Part shown: in pieces, positions 10,584 through 23,362 of the stretch
Numbering within the stretch: position 1 is the first letter of the stretch
Layout: each line of letters starts with the position of its first letter
NCBI GenBank assembly: GCA_030761205.1
Contig: JAULJL010000004.1
Coordinates: forward strand, 21,549,172 to 21,613,171
Length of the DNA: 64,000 nt
Direction: 5' to 3'
Source of the DNA: Fremontodendron californicum
Taxonomy: Eukaryota > Streptophyta > Magnoliopsida > Malvales > Malvaceae
Position numbers and translations under genes: made by a program
The notes under the pieces: generated by a model
Database searches by the model: none
Told to the model about the DNA's origin: nothing
What the model saw: only the letters and a program-made list of their open reading frames with translations

Positions 10584-13411
10584 AGAGGATGAAAATGCTT
10601 CATGGTGTAAATGCAAATATCTTGGATTGATGCAAATGCTTCTACAAATGTCCCTACGAATCATATTCTTGTGAGTAATTCATGAGTGGTGTAATTGCAG
10701 CTACAATGAAGATGCAATGATCCTTGAAATGATGCACTTGCTTGAGATGATGCGAATGCAAATGCTCATGGAATAGTGCAAATACGAATACTCATGAATT
10801 ATGCAAATGCTTGCTGACACGGTGCAGATGCGAAGTTTAATAAATAGATGAATGTTTTTGAGTGATGTAAATGCCCCTGATCACTTTTCAAGATTTTGAC
10901 TCAGCCTTTCCAATTCATTTTTCCCCTTCAAATCAGAGTATATCTTCAATTCATTTTTCAACCTTTGGCTATTCTCTTTGCCCCAACAGTTTTCAAACTC
11001 TTATTGATAGTAGTCTGCTTGCTGAGTTTTATTTCTTATTCTCATATTTGGAAGTCAAGGTTAACCCTAATAGTTCCACACCTTTGAGTTAGAAAAAATC
11101 TTATCTCATGTTAACATAAAAAATGGGTATATCAAAAATATTTTTTATTTTCCTTTTTTGAAAAACAATTTTGCTTTTTTAATGAAAACTTCTAAGTCAG
11201 AAATTTTAACCCCACAGTATGTAATGTACAAATCTTTTGAAGACTGATGATCATGGTTAGAAATTTTCCTAAGTGTCAATTTGGGTTTTTCAAATTGAAT
11301 TGACAAGGTTTGGTACAACATGATTTTGGTTTTTTTTAGGAAAGCTTCACAACAAAAAATGTATGTCATTTCTAGGCTCACAAATGGAACAGATTTTATA
11401 ATTCATGAATTCAATGAGAACCAAACAAATTCAACTTTCTTTTAGTTTCCGTATCAAGGTATTTTGACAAGCGTCAAGATTGAGTGGGATGTTTAAACTG
11501 GAAAGTTTAATCTTGGAAGGAAAAAGTTTTAGTTTTTGAAATCAATCATCCAAATGAGAGTTGACAATTTTGGGGGTTCAGGAATTCCTAGATGTTCCTC
11601 GATGACCACTTCTTTAAGAAGGTTTTTTCTTTTGTGGTATCGGTACTATAATAGATGGCATCGAAAATTTCCGACCGCTCATTTTTGGGTTTTCGCCCTA
11701 GAGTCCCATTCTCTCCAATTTGTTCTTTTTTCTTCTTTTTTCATTGTTTTACCATGCATTTGAGAATTCTAAATTCTTCCTTAGTGAAATGATAATTCGA
11801 TGAGATGGGATAAAATCTGAGGAAAACCCTTTCAAGTTAAATATTCATGCTTGATCAAAATGGACTTTTAAAGAACGTAATATAGGCCATGGCTCAGGGT
11901 TCAGAAAGAAAGGATAAATAGGCCCAAAATATGTGTTTGAGGGTAATCAGATCAAGGGTCCTTTCTTTGAGGAGGATTCTCTTTGAAATATTTATCCCTT
12001 TTGGACTTTTCATTCTTTTTGACTTTGCTCTTTTTCTTCATTGCTTTTGGCTTTCATTTGCCATCGCTTTTTCACCCACCTTTTTGTGTGTGTTTTTCTT
12101 TTGTTTTTCTTGTCTTTCATTTCGCCATCTTTTCCTTTTTCTTTTTCTTTGACAGAGTGAGCCCGTATTTATTCGGGGCTCCATTTGCTTTGTATTTGTC
12201 TTTGAGCTAGGACTCATTTTTCTGTGATCTTTGAGAAGATCTTTCCTCACATTTGCCCCCCAGTGTAGAGGGTGATCCTTGATCAGGGTTTTAAAGAAAA
12301 AATAATTATTTTGGCTCAAAAGGGGTGACTATTTGATAATTTCTTTTTGTGCGAAAGAGATATGAAAGATGGCCATTTCTCATGTCAAGCACAAATATTC
12401 ACATTAAAAAGCAATCCCCAGGGGAAATAGATATTCAGAATTTCATTTTGCACTTTGGAATCATCCGAATTCTCATATGCATGATATCACAAATTTTTTT
12501 GTTTTTCATTTTCATCGCATGCCCCAATGATTCATGCGTTAGTCCATCCTTATTCACCATGTATCCATCATTTCCACATATGATGCCCCAATTTGATTAA
12601 CCATGAGAATTTGTATCAACGAGGATCATAGCAAGTCTAGGTCTGTACTGAAAAGACTGAATTTCAAATCTGAGTTCTTTGAAGAGACAAGGAAAATATG
12701 ACCCAAAAACGGGTTTTCTCTGGGACAAGGGATAATCTAGTTTAATCAATGTGCCCCAGGGTGTCAATCATGAAGTGATGATTGGGCAATTAGTGTTTTG
12801 TGGTTTGTTGAAAATGACATGAGTGGTTTTGGCACAACCTTGTCACAGACCAAATTACCATGATCTAAATTCTTGAAAGAAAGCCTCATTTGTTTGAATT
12901 TTAAGGAGTTCGAAAAAATTTCGAAAAGTTCGTTCCTTTGTTCATAACCTAGACTAGGATCTATATCTTTGCTTATTCTATAATGACAATGGTTTAATGA
13001 AGTTCAATAATTCATATTCCTTGAAGTATTAGGTCTTTCAAGTGTTCTTTGTTTAAGAGATTTAGGCTTAGGAAAACCTAAAAGAGAGGGGAGAAGGTAT
13101 TAGGTCATTTGTAACAATGATCATCAATCTTCTTGAGACTATCCATTACTAAAACTTCCTTAATACTCTTTTTTTTTTCAATTATTGTTAAAACACAACA
13201 AACACAAAGCATTTAAAAATCAAAATTCATTTAATTCTTATGAATGTCGACATGAGACAAGTGTTTTCATCATAAGGTCTGAAACTAAATGCATAAAAAC
13301 TTCCCCTTGACATGTTCTCCCTAATTCAAACTGGCTATTGCTCGATACTCTTTTCGACCTTTCCATCTTCTTCCCCTATTATGACATCCATAATGGTCTC
13401 ATCATTCCCAT
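10584..13411 (-). other. Non-coding internal region of the 19-kb element
   Basis: About 2.8 kb between the gag pseudogene and the tandem array, where an autonomous element would have pol. I find no reverse transcriptase, RNase H, integrase or protease motifs on either strand. 10584-10870 has degenerate ATGCAAATGCT repeats. 12000-12160 is T-rich. The remainder is unique AT-rich sequence with only chance ORFs of 100 codons or less. Confidence 0.6.
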
Positions 13412-14935
13412 TCAGCAGATTCTCCATGCTGTCTGCCTTTGTTTCTTCCCCACACCTAACTGTCCTTTATTGATGAGCGCTTGAACCTTCCACTTTAGAC
13501 ATAAGCAATTTTCTATGGAATGTCCCCGAATCCCATAATGATAATCACAATATGCATTCTCGTCATACCAGCTTGGATATGGGGGTTGGATAGGCTCCAC
13601 TGGAACTTTAGTGAAGAGTTGCTCTTCGATTAGCTAGGGCAATAGTTCAGAGTAAGACATGGGGAGTGACTCAAACTGATCTCTTTTTAGGATATTCTTT
13701 GATTTCCTTTGACTGACAAAAGGTTGAAAATTTACTGGATTCTGAGAGGCCATTGAGTATAAGTATGAACCCTGGGGTACATAATTCATAGAAGGACAGG
13801 GTGGAGGGTATGAAGTAGCAAGAATATACAGGGCATAGTCTCCCATGCCTTGGACGTCTTTCTCTTTCTTTTTGGGCGACCTGTTTCTCTCTGCATTAAA
13901 TATTTTACCTCCTTCGAGTTTCCCGGCCTTGATTGCATTTTCAATCATTTCCCCGGAGATTACCATATCCGAAAAATTCTTCGTCGTGTTGCCAACAAGT
14001 CTATCGTAGTATGGGGCCTGTAGTGTATTCACAAAAAGAACAGTAGTTTCCTTCTGAGTTAAAGGCGGTTGTACTTGGGTGGCCACGTTCCTCCACCTCT
14101 GAGCATATTATTTGAAGCTCTCAGTAACCTTTTTCTCCCTATTTTGCAAGGTGAGACGATCAGGTGTCATGTCAGTCACATGCTTGTACTGGTTTAGAAA
14201 AGCCCTAGACAAATCATTCCAAGAGCGAATCTGATCCTTGCTCAACTGACTATACCACATAATTGCAGACCTGCTGAGGCTATCCTGAAAGTAGTGGATC
14301 AGAAGCTTATCATTATCTATATAACTTGTCATCTTTCGGCAGAACATAGTGATATGGGCTGACGGATCAGTTGTCCCATCATATTTCACAAAGTCAGGGA
14401 CCTTGAATTTAGGAGGGATGACTAAATCGAAGACCAAGCATCGTTCTTTCGCCTCCACACTCCCGAATACGTCTGTATTTTCTACTGCCCGGAGCCTTTC
14501 ATCTAGCAACTGATATTTCTCTTGGGAATCTGCCAACTCTACCTCATTAACTATTTTCAACTTTGCCTGATCAGCTAGATCATCTGAATTTAAGACATTG
14601 ACGGGGTTAAATATGTTCTGGGCATCCATCATTACGACCTCATTTTGACCCTTTCGTGCCTCTAACCCTTCTCTGGCGGCCAGGTTTTCAGTGTATCCCT
14701 TCATTACGATGGACATTAGCTCCATCAATTTAATCATCTGATCTTTAGATTCTGCTTGAGACTTTGCCAACTGTTCTCGCAATTCTTCCTGTACCCTTTC
14801 CATTCTTTCCATTCGCACAACTTGTTCATTCTCCATAGCACTAGCCTGTATTTGAAATGGAAATTCTTTCCATTCGAACAACTTCTTATACCTCTTATTT
14901 GAAATGGAAATTCTTTCAAATACTCTTAAAGCCAA
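13412..14935 (-). pseudogene. Retrotransposon gag (Tat/Ogre type), two nonsense mutations
   Basis: The element's capsid/nucleocapsid polyprotein, read 14935 to 13412. It has an N-terminal Glu/Gln-rich coiled-coil-like segment (MERMERVQEELREQL). The Retrotrans_gag core follows, with PPKFKVPDFVKYDGTTDP, then an HYFQDSLS..A..WYSQL and SWNDLSRAFLNQYK pattern. The C terminus has the Tat-type Cys/His motif CDYHYGIRGHSIENC. The frame is interrupted by a TAA at about 14107-14105, where EYAQRWR-like coding continues, and a TAG at about 13631-13629. Reading resumes in the same frame after each, so these are simple nonsense changes. The start at 14935 is the first Met of the open frame; Met at about 14836 (MENEQV) is an alternative. 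Confidence 0.85.
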
Positions 14936-14939
14936 GCCA

Positions 14940-15790
14940 ATTTCTGTTTTATTTCCTCAAAGTGCGTGTCATGATGAAGGAGCCATGAATGCAATTTGAT
15001 GCACGTGAAGCTTAAACAATATGATGTATGGACATGTACAGTGGAAACATGCTGACCATGTATGTAATAAATGCAATCACGATGCCAACATGTTGCAAGC
15101 AAAGAATAAACAAATCAACGCATGGATATATGCAATGAATGATCATGTATATTTCAGCGTATTTCCCAATGAATAATCATATACATTATGAATGCAACAC
15201 GATGTTATTTATGATGCATGTAAACAATGAATCATTGATACAGAGCATATACAAAGAAAATCATGTTGACCATGTGTGTCATGAATGCATCCTGATGTTA
15301 ATATGACAGATTAATGCATAAGCATATACAGAGAAATCATGCTGACTATGTTTGTCATGAATGCAACCCAAAGTCAACATGATGCATGTAAAGAATAAAC
15401 AAATTAATGCATGGATATATACAGAAAAATCATGCTGATTATGAATGCATGAATGCAACCTGATGCTAACATGATACATGTATGGTATGACAAATAATTG
15501 ATCGGATGCAAAATGCAAAGAGGAAGGTATCACGGAGGAAATAAAAATCGGAGGAACTTAATCATCAACATCTCATAAATTTGAAGCATAGTCAATTCAT
15601 TCCCATATCAATTGTTCACAATGGTATAAACCATGTTTTACAAAATCTGAGTAGCAGTTAAAACTGTCTTTACAAGTATTTTATTCTTCCTAGCATCCTA
15701 AGGCTATAAGAGCCGGCTACTGAAAAAGTGAAATCCTATTGCATAATATAAGATTGAAGTCTTTCCACCTCAATGCTGTAAATCTCCCAA
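14940..15790. other. Inter-ORF region with degenerate repeats
   Basis: Between the two gag-type ORFs. From about 15000 to 15500 it consists of degenerate repeats rich in CATGCTGAC, ATGAATGCAA, AACATGATGCATG and AATGCATGGATATATACA, in units of roughly 60-110 bp. Related units reappear at 16780-17110 upstream of the first ORF. From 15540 to 15790 I see nothing recognisable. Confidence 0.55.
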
Positions 15791-15792
15791 TC

Positions 15793-16725
15793 CTAATGAC
15801 GCTTTCCCAGCCCTCTGTCAATCAGTGTCGTTGGATCCAACCACTTGGCATTTATAAGAGATTGCACTTTCTTTTTGAAGGCCATACAGTCTTCAATGTT
15901 GTGGCCAACAATTCCACAGTGATAATCACATCTTGCATTTGGATTATACCACTTTGGATATGGTGGTAACAGGGGTTTCAATGGGACACATGCAACCATG
16001 TGATTTTGGATCAGTATAGAGAGAAGCTCTCGGTAGCTGATTGGAAAGGGATCAAAATGCATTTGGGTCTTATCCTGGGTTCGTTTCTTAGTCACACATG
16101 GCCTAGGAGTTGGGGCTCTTGGTGGTGGCACTAAAGTGCGAACCAGAGTGTTTACATGGAGATGTGGAGGAACAGCATGGTAAGGGTATGGATTTGGACA
16201 TGGGGCCTTTGAAGGTTGTACATAGCTCGAAGTTCCTATCCCAGATACTGGATAAGGTGATTGATGAGGGAAGCAATATGAACTGGCAATTGTTGGTGAT
16301 GGAGTGGGATTCAGGAATCCCGTAATGGTCATCCCAATGGACGATTGGACCATGGTAGGGTGGGGATACTGGTTTGGACCTAGAATAGTTTGTAGGTATG
16401 GTACAGAATCCGAGGTTTCTATCTTTGGTATCAGGCTCCCAGGTTTAATCATTTTCACGATTTTGTCCATAATTTCATCAGGATTGCAACCTTTTTGGCA
16501 TTGACAAGTGCAGGATCCAACAAGGATTGTACATTCTGGACCTAATGGTTTTGGTTGATCCGAAGACGATGCAGAGCCCTGAGAAAGTTCCCCTTTACTC
16601 TTACCCATATCCTCAAACAATTTCAGCAATTTGGCGAGTTGTTCTTTCATTTCCCGGATTTCATGTCTAAACTCCTCTTGATTGAGTTCCAAAGCATCCA
16701 GTCGTTCCTCCGATTCATTACTCAT
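15793..16725 (-). CDS. Gag-related ORF1 of the 19-kb element, 310 aa
   Basis: An intact frame upstream of gag in the element's orientation. It starts with an acidic/basic coiled-coil-like stretch (residues 1-45, rich in E, L and K), then a Cys-containing segment (CTCQCQKGC, about residues 73-81), a Pro/Ser/Tyr-rich middle and a C terminus clearly related to the gag C terminus: PISYRELLSILIQ, then CDYHCGIVGHNIEDC (residues about 269-283). It lacks the central Retrotrans_gag capsid domain. It is therefore a gag-derived protein with the ends of gag but not the core. Ogre elements typically carry an extra ORF1 before gag; whether this is that ORF or a truncated gag duplicate is not settled by sequence alone. 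The start is the Met at 16725. Confidence 0.75.
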   Translation of the reverse strand: MSNESEERLDALELNQEEFRHEIREMKEQLAKLLKLFEDMGKSKGELSQGSASSSDQPKPLGPECTILVGSCTCQCQKGCNPDEIMDKIVKMIKPGSLIPKIETSDSVPYLQTILGPNQYPHPTMVQSSIGMTITGFLNPTPSPTIASSYCFPHQSPYPVSGIGTSSYVQPSKAPCPNPYPYHAVPPHLHVNTLVRTLVPPPRAPTPRPCVTKKRTQDKTQMHFDPFPISYRELLSILIQNHMVACVPLKPLLPPYPKWYNPNARCDYHCGIVGHNIEDCMAFKKKVQSLINAKWLDPTTLIDRGLGKRH

Positions 16726-18286
16726 ATCTTGAACCCCTTTCGTGCAAATTAAAATGTCATAGATTAAGAATGCAATTATGAATGTACATGCTCTATTCCT
16801 ATATGCATGAATATACTGATATTAATGCATGAACATATACAGAGAAATTATGATGACTATGTATGCTATGGATGCAATCTAAAGCCAATATGATGCATTG
16901 AATAAATTGATGCACAGGTATATACAAATAATGACTATGCATGTCATAAACGTATTCTACAATGAACGACCATGCATGCTATGATGTCAAAATGATACAT
17001 GCTAAGACTAAATGAATTAATACAAAGGTAGGTACAAAGAATAACCATGTATATCACAAATGTATTCTACAATGAATAACCATGCATTTTAGAACTGTGA
17101 CATGATGTCAACATGATACAAATAAATTAACCAATGATTACACGAAACTGGTGGGACCTAAATCTTGATTATTCAAAAATCTCATTATGCAAGATTTGCC
17201 TCCAAATTTATGATTTTTTGAAACATGTTTTTTCTATGAAAAACCAATCATATTATTTTCAAAAGAATTTCGGGGTAGTGGATCCTACTATGGTACAATA
17301 TCCAAATGTTCATGTGACACTACCGATTTTATGAAATCATCAAATAAAATTATTATCACCATCCATTTATTGCAAAAACGAGATCAATAATACAATAAAA
17401 AATGTACATGCTCTATTCACACATGTATAAAATGTGCAAAATGCAAAAATGTTTGAAAAAGAATGTTTGTATTTTGAATTTCAAAAGGTTAGTGAACACT
17501 TGCCCCAACAATATCTACTTATATAGGCATCACACTGCCTTTGGGGTGGAGTATCACACTTATTATGGGCGATGTACGTTCATCTTTGCTCGGTTTACAA
17601 AACTTATTTGAGATGTAAAAATAGGTAATAAAAGGTTAGAAATGTCCATCCATGTGTTCCTATTTTTGGTATATCAAACAGAAATCCGGCGTGGCTTCGC
17701 CTAGATTCAATATATGAAGGTGAATCGGTTCTAAGGCCCCGAATTGTTACTCACTGTCGTCGGTGAAGGTTAGTAAGGCACCCCGATAAAAACGGGTTCA
17801 ATTCGTTAGAGTATATTTTCCTAAGCCCATACGGAGGATCATCACGAAGGCTTGAGGTACTTTATACTCCGAAAGTGTTTCACTAGCCCATACGGAGGAT
17901 CATCACGAAGGCGTAGTTACTTTACTCCCACTTAAAAGAACGGAACCCGGGCAGAGGATTCATGTTATGCAAATGCAAATACAGTGTGTGCGGAGGAACA
18001 AAACAAACCTGTCACCACCTATTCTACACCCCTTATTCTAAATACCCCACTAAAATCAAACAATGTAAAGCATCAGTCAAGCAAACATATAAATATACGC
18101 AACAAAATAACCAGAGAACAAATAATAATATGAATACACATGACGATGGACATATTTAAAACATTTTTTTATTTTCAAAATTCTCTTTTATTTTAAAAAT
18201 ATGGAAATTAAAATTAAATACCAATTAAACCAACAAAATCGAGACTTAAATAACACACGACTAATTCTAGGCCTGACTCTCTAATA
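16726..18286 (-). other. Leader (5' untranslated region) of the 19-kb element
   Basis: About 1.56 kb between the PBS and ORF1. 16780-17110 holds degenerate ATGCATG/ACCATGTAT repeats like those at 15000-15500. 17690-17945 is a more GC-rich, probably structured block. Small + strand ORFs here (for example 17134-17334) have no family features. Confidence 0.6.
17822..17915. repeat. Direct repeat in the leader, two copies
   Basis: AGCCCATACGGAGGATCATC, followed by ACGAAGGC, occurs twice, beginning near 17825 and 17884 (59 bp apart), each preceded by TTTTCCTA or TTTCACT and followed by a GTAGTTACTTTA-like stretch. It lies about 370-480 nt downstream of the PBS on the element strand, where packaging or dimerisation signals can occur. 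That role is speculative. Confidence 0.6.
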
Positions 18287-18304
18287 GTCCCAATGGAGTC
18301 GCCA
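18287..18304 (-). promoter_or_regulatory. Primer binding site (tRNA-Arg-like)
   Basis: TGGCGACTCCATTGGGAC on the - strand, three bases after the 5' LTR end (18308). This is the PBS type known from Tat/Ogre elements. The exact tRNA match should be confirmed against a plant tRNA set. Confidence 0.75.
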
Positions 18305-18307
18305 AGC

Positions 18308-21300
18308 TGTCGCAACCTAAAAAATAACAAGTCTCATTGCAAGACTTTATTATTCGTTAAGCGTGACATTAAAAAACCGAGGAAAAGTCGACTTAATTCC
18401 TCTAAAAAAATGAAGGTTTTGAAAATGACCTTGAAAAATACATGGAGTAGCCACCAATCTTTTTTAGCTAGGTGTGATCGACCACCTATTAAAATTGGTT
18501 TTATAAAATATTTTAAAAATTAATTAAAACATTTTTAAAACCAATTTCAAGTCTGCGTTTTAAACCAGAGAAATCAAAGAAATGGGTTCAGGACTCGGTT
18601 ATGTGCGGGGAAGGATTAGCACCCCCACAACGCTCGTATAAAACGGTACCTTATTAATCATATGTTATCTCAAGTCTCGGTAAAAAGTCGGTTTTAAATT
18701 TAGTATTTCAAGTTAATTCCCAATTTAAAGAAAAATAATTCCATTTTTAATTGAAAATGATCCGAAATTTATAAATTCAAATTTTCCTATATTCCCCAAC
18801 AAACGTTGCAAAATATAAAAAAAATTATTAGTTTTGGAAAACTTTCCGAATCATTCTCATTTTAAAGAAGATATTCTGTTATTAATGATAATTGATGATA
18901 TCCTCCCCAGCAAACCCGACAGAGAACTCATGAATTATTTTAACTCGGGAATGTCTTTATTTTATTGAAAATCATTATCTTTTTTGAAAACATTTAAAAG
19001 AAATGAATATGTATATGCATGACATAAATAAAATGACATAGCAAAATCTAAATAATATAATGCAACCTAAATGATATGATATAATTTAAATGCCTTAGCA
19101 TATTCTAAATGAAATGAAATGTCCTAAGTTATATGACATATTCTAAATGAAATGAAATGACCTACGTAACATAATATATTCTATATGAAATGTAATATTC
19201 TAAGTCATATGATATATTCTAAATGAAATAAAATATCCTAAATGACATAATATATATATCCTAAATGAAATGAAATAATCCTAAGTAACATAATATATTC
19301 TACATGAAATGAAATGACCTAAGTAACATACATATTCTATATGAAATGAAATGATTTAAATGACATGGCAAATAAGAATGATATGGCATATAATTTAAAT
19401 GACATGGAATATTAAGTAATGCTATCATATAATATGCATGAAAATAAAAATGAAAATAATAACGCATGAACATAGTATATGCTAAATACTATGACAAAAA
19501 ATAACTAAATAAAAAACATAGGATATCATGAAATATTCAAAACCATATAACCTCAAAAAATATAAATCAAAATAATAACAGTACGAAAGGAATTATCATA
19601 GCAAAAATCACAAATTATATAAAATGCATGAATATGGAAAATGCAATGCATGAAAATGTATTCTTTTCCTTTAATTAAGGAAATCTGTATATCTAATAAG
19701 ATATCCGGCTACCTTAGGAAAATATGTCAAATTAAATATTCTAAAACCAAAATACTTTGTGATTGTTTGAAAACAATTTTGAAAAGCTTAGATTAAAAAT
19801 AAAAACTAGGCTAACCCTTTTTTTAAATGGCTCTAATTTCCTAAGTTTAAAATCCCGGACTTGACCACCCTTAACCCGAGACTTAAAAAATCATTTTTAA
19901 AGTTTAAAAAGGCTTAGAAACTACTCTAAGTCAGTAGCTAAACTTCCTAATCAGCTCCCTCTAAGTAACTTAACCAAAACAGAAAAATGATTTTTCTTTA
20001 AATTCAATTCTGACTCCACTGTCCAGTTTTAAGCCACGATTTTTTACCCTATTTTTAAAAATTCCAAAAACTCTAAAAAAGTAATAGAGACTCAGGACAT
20101 GTAAAACTACACGGGAAAAAATCAGCTTAATTTTTTGATTAAAGATGAATGCCCATAAAAATCGGGAAAGTACGAGTGCTGGGTGAAAAAAACTGTTTTG
20201 CCAAAATACATTTTTGCCTTTGATAAAATAATTTAAAAATAAAAATAAAAATATTTAGGACTCACAAAATGACTCACAAACAGTAGCTAGGACTTTTTAA
20301 AAGTTAGATAAAAATTGGCTAAGTAAAAAAAATCACAAAGGTAGAATAATCAATTTGACAACTCTTTAATTTTCCGCAAGTATGCTCAAGAGAGCATGAC
20401 TTTGAACCATTAATTGGCCTAAGTCATTAGTCAAGTGGCATGGACATGAAATGCATGAAAAAATATAGCAAATATGATGCATGAAATGCATGGTTTTAAA
20501 CCTAAATGTCGTGAAAAAATGCATGGCATCAATATAGTGACCTAGACCTAAATGAACTTGCATGGCATTTAATGCAACCTAGGTCTTAAATGCATGGACA
20601 TGCATGGCAAAATAAACCAAGCCTAACAACTAAAATATGCATGGCAATAACACAAACACAAGGCATGCTTGAACCAAAAACTCAACCAAATGTCATGAAA
20701 ATGCAAACCTATCATCCAACATATCAAAAATGCAAACACAAGGCAAAATAATGAGGTAGCCGAATGGTCTAAGGTTCCAAACAAGCATGGCATTTTCACA
20801 AACACTTAATATACTAACATGCTCAACTAAAATATAACACTCAAATCAGGCAAACACAAAGTAGAGATATTAAAACTAACAAGCATTTTCACAAACACTT
20901 GATATACTAACATGCTCAACTAAAATATAACACTCAAATCATGCAAATACAAAGTAGAGGTATTAAAACTAACAAGCATTTTCACAAACACTTGATATAC
21001 TAAATATAAAACATCAACAAATTTAAACATTATGAAAACAGAAAATTGAAAATGCAAGAATATGATAATAAACTCATAAATGGCAACAAACAAGCATCCA
21101 AATTAAAGCAAACTTCAAGTATATGTAGTAGATGAAGATTTAAAGCATCAAGAATAAAAAAAAATAACCAAAATAACATGATAAATCAAGGCAAAACAGC
21201 AACTATATAAAAAAAATCTGGGCCATTCGGCCATGGTAAAAAAAATAAGAAAAAAAAAATGTAAGAACTTGTTTAAGAAAAAGATGAAGAAAGAACTTAA

Positions 21301-23357
21301 AAAGAACCTAAAAAAACATTTATTTAAAAATAGCAAAAACAAGAATGGAAAATCAAGAAAGTGCAAGAGTTGGTGCTAAAAGCAACCTCAAGAAGCTATC
21401 TTTCAAGCTTTTTCTCTTCAAACTTTCCTTTCTTTTCTAAACTTTTCTTTTTTGCTTTCAACCAAGGAGAGAAAACTAAGAAAAAACCAATAAGAAATCT
21501 GAAAATGAAGTTCTCCAAATAAAAATCTGGATCCTCCTCTGTAGTGCTGGCAGAATTTTACCTCTCTCCTCCCTAGGATGTTGTCATTTTTACTCTAACC
21601 AATTTCAATCCAAGGGCTAGTGATTCAAGGTGAAAAATCATGACATTATCACCCTTAGATTAGGCCATCAGCTGTCCATAATTACAGCTGTTCAAGAATA
21701 ATGTTGACACTCTCCCTCTTCATGCATTGGCCCATGTGGCTTATTTGCAATGGTTTGATAAAAAAAAATCACTAACTCTTAATTCTTGGCCTTTTGATTG
21801 AAAAAACAGAAGCTTATTCCCTCTTTTGGGCCTTGGCAGGCCAGCACTCCCTTTTCTAGCCCAAGTCTGATTTTTTTTAAAGGCAAGAAAAGCCCTTTTC
21901 GGTTGCTTGGGTAAAATGACCGTTTTGCCCCCCGGATGCAAATAAATGGAAAACGGACTTCAAATTCAAATTTTGTTTTTTTAATACTTTCAAAATAATA
22001 AAATATTGAATTCTGGAAGTTTTCAAAAAATTTCGAGTCCGTTTGCTATTTATTTGAAATTTTTCTTCCAAAAATGCCTTTTTATGCCCCCACATTTTAC
22101 CATTTTTTAAACGAGCTCCAAATCAAGATTTTATTCACCAATCTCTTCCAAATAATTTAAAAGTGTGATCTGGAAGTTTTCATAATTTTTGGAACTCATT
22201 TGATATTTTTTCGGGATTTATCTGCTTGAATTACTGCATATGAGGCCCGGGATTTGGCCATTTTGCAAACGAACTCCGAATCAAGATTTTATTTCGCCAA
22301 TCTCTTCCAAATAATTTAAAAATGATATTTTCAAAATTTTTGGAGTCCATTTGCTATTTTTTCGGGATTTATCTTCTTGAATTATTGCATAGGATGCCCA
22401 GGATTTGGCCATTTTGCAAACGAACTCCGAATCAAGATTTTATTTCACCAATCTCTTCCAAATAATTTAAAAATGAGATTTGCAAATTTTTAGAAGATTT
22501 GGAGTTCATTTGCTATTTTTTCGAGATTTTCTTTCTTGAATTTCTACATTTGAGACCCGGGATTTAGCCATTTTGCAAACGAACTCCGAATCAAGATTTT
22601 CTTTCGCCAATATCTTCCAAATGATTTAAGAATGAGATTTGCAAATTTTCAGAATTTTTGGAGTTCATTTGCTATTTTTCCTAAATTTTCCAATTTCGCC
22701 CTTTTACCTCCGTAACCCGGTTTTGCTCAAAACAAGTCCGATTTTCATATTTTCTTCAAATTGAGCCTTGGGCTATCCGTTTTTAATCATTCCTCATTCA
22801 TTGGGGATTTAGTCTTACCAAGTCGGGCTATTTCTGTAATTCTTCCCGATTTCACCGAATTCCACCAAAAACCCTAATTCTCGGTTTTCTCCCGGATTGA
22901 CTTTTCTTTCAGTTTTTCTTTCATGTGGCTTCTCTATTACCCGTAGTCAGTGCTTATCTTTCATTTGGAACCTTCAATTTTGACCAATTCGATCTTTTAA
23001 GCACTTTTCCCCAAATTTCTCGGATTAGGGTTTCCTTTCTTTTGAATCTCCATAACCCAACTTCCGAACTCCATATCTTTCAATGTAGACCACGGATTAT
23101 CAAAATTCTTTTGTCATTTTTCAATTGAACTTCAAATATTGATTTTGAAAGTGGGTTGACTTTTGGGGGTTGACTTTTTTAAGGTTGACTTTTTTCGGGG
23201 TTGACTTTTTTTGAGTTTGACTTTTTATGCTCGCCCTCCTAAACTATGTCTCGGAGTACCACCTGCTAGATGAAAAAAGTCTTTTTACATTCTGAAACAT
23301 AAATTTAGGAAGAAAACATACCTCTTTTAGTGGTCCGGACAAAATTAGGTGTTTATA
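18308..23357 (-). repeat. 5' LTR of the 19-kb element, 5050 bp
   Basis: Matches the 3' LTR end to end. Its + strand right end reads GTGTTTATA where the other has GTGTCTACA, so the terminal CA-type base pair has mutated, but the AAGGC duplication directly after it (23358-23362) confirms the boundary. The divergence (scattered substitutions and small indels) indicates an insertion that is not recent. Confidence 0.92.
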
Positions 23358-23362
23358 AAGGC
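23358..23362. repeat. Target site duplication of the 19-kb element (right)
   Basis: AAGGC, identical to 4334-4338. Confidence 0.9.

Larger units (their letters stand above)
4339..23357 (-). mobile_element. Ogre/Tat-like 19-kb element with giant LTRs and gag only (copy A)
   Basis: A Ty3/gypsy-type element on the - strand. The 5' LTR is at 18308-23357 and the 3' LTR at 4339-9448; both have TG...CA-type ends and a perfect AAGGC target duplication flanks them. The - strand PBS (TGGCGACTCCATTGGGAC, 18304 to 18287) resembles the tRNA-Arg-type PBS of Tat/Ogre elements. The PPT (AAAGAGGGGCAGC) lies just before the 3' LTR. Internal sequence codes for two gag-type ORFs, and I find no reverse transcriptase, RNase H or integrase. 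LTRs of about 5 kb are a hallmark of Ogre elements. It is most likely a non-autonomous element mobilised in trans by a related autonomous one. Confidence 0.88.

Noticed and set aside
9639..10664. A 341-aa and other long - strand ORFs made of FHPDLFQFYG-like repeats
   Set aside because: They are products of the 56-57-bp tandem array; the reading frame changes among 56-bp units and no conserved frame or family is visible.
15739..16752. + strand ORFs (66-76 aa) over 15739-16752
   Set aside because: They are shadows of the intact - strand gag-related ORF1.
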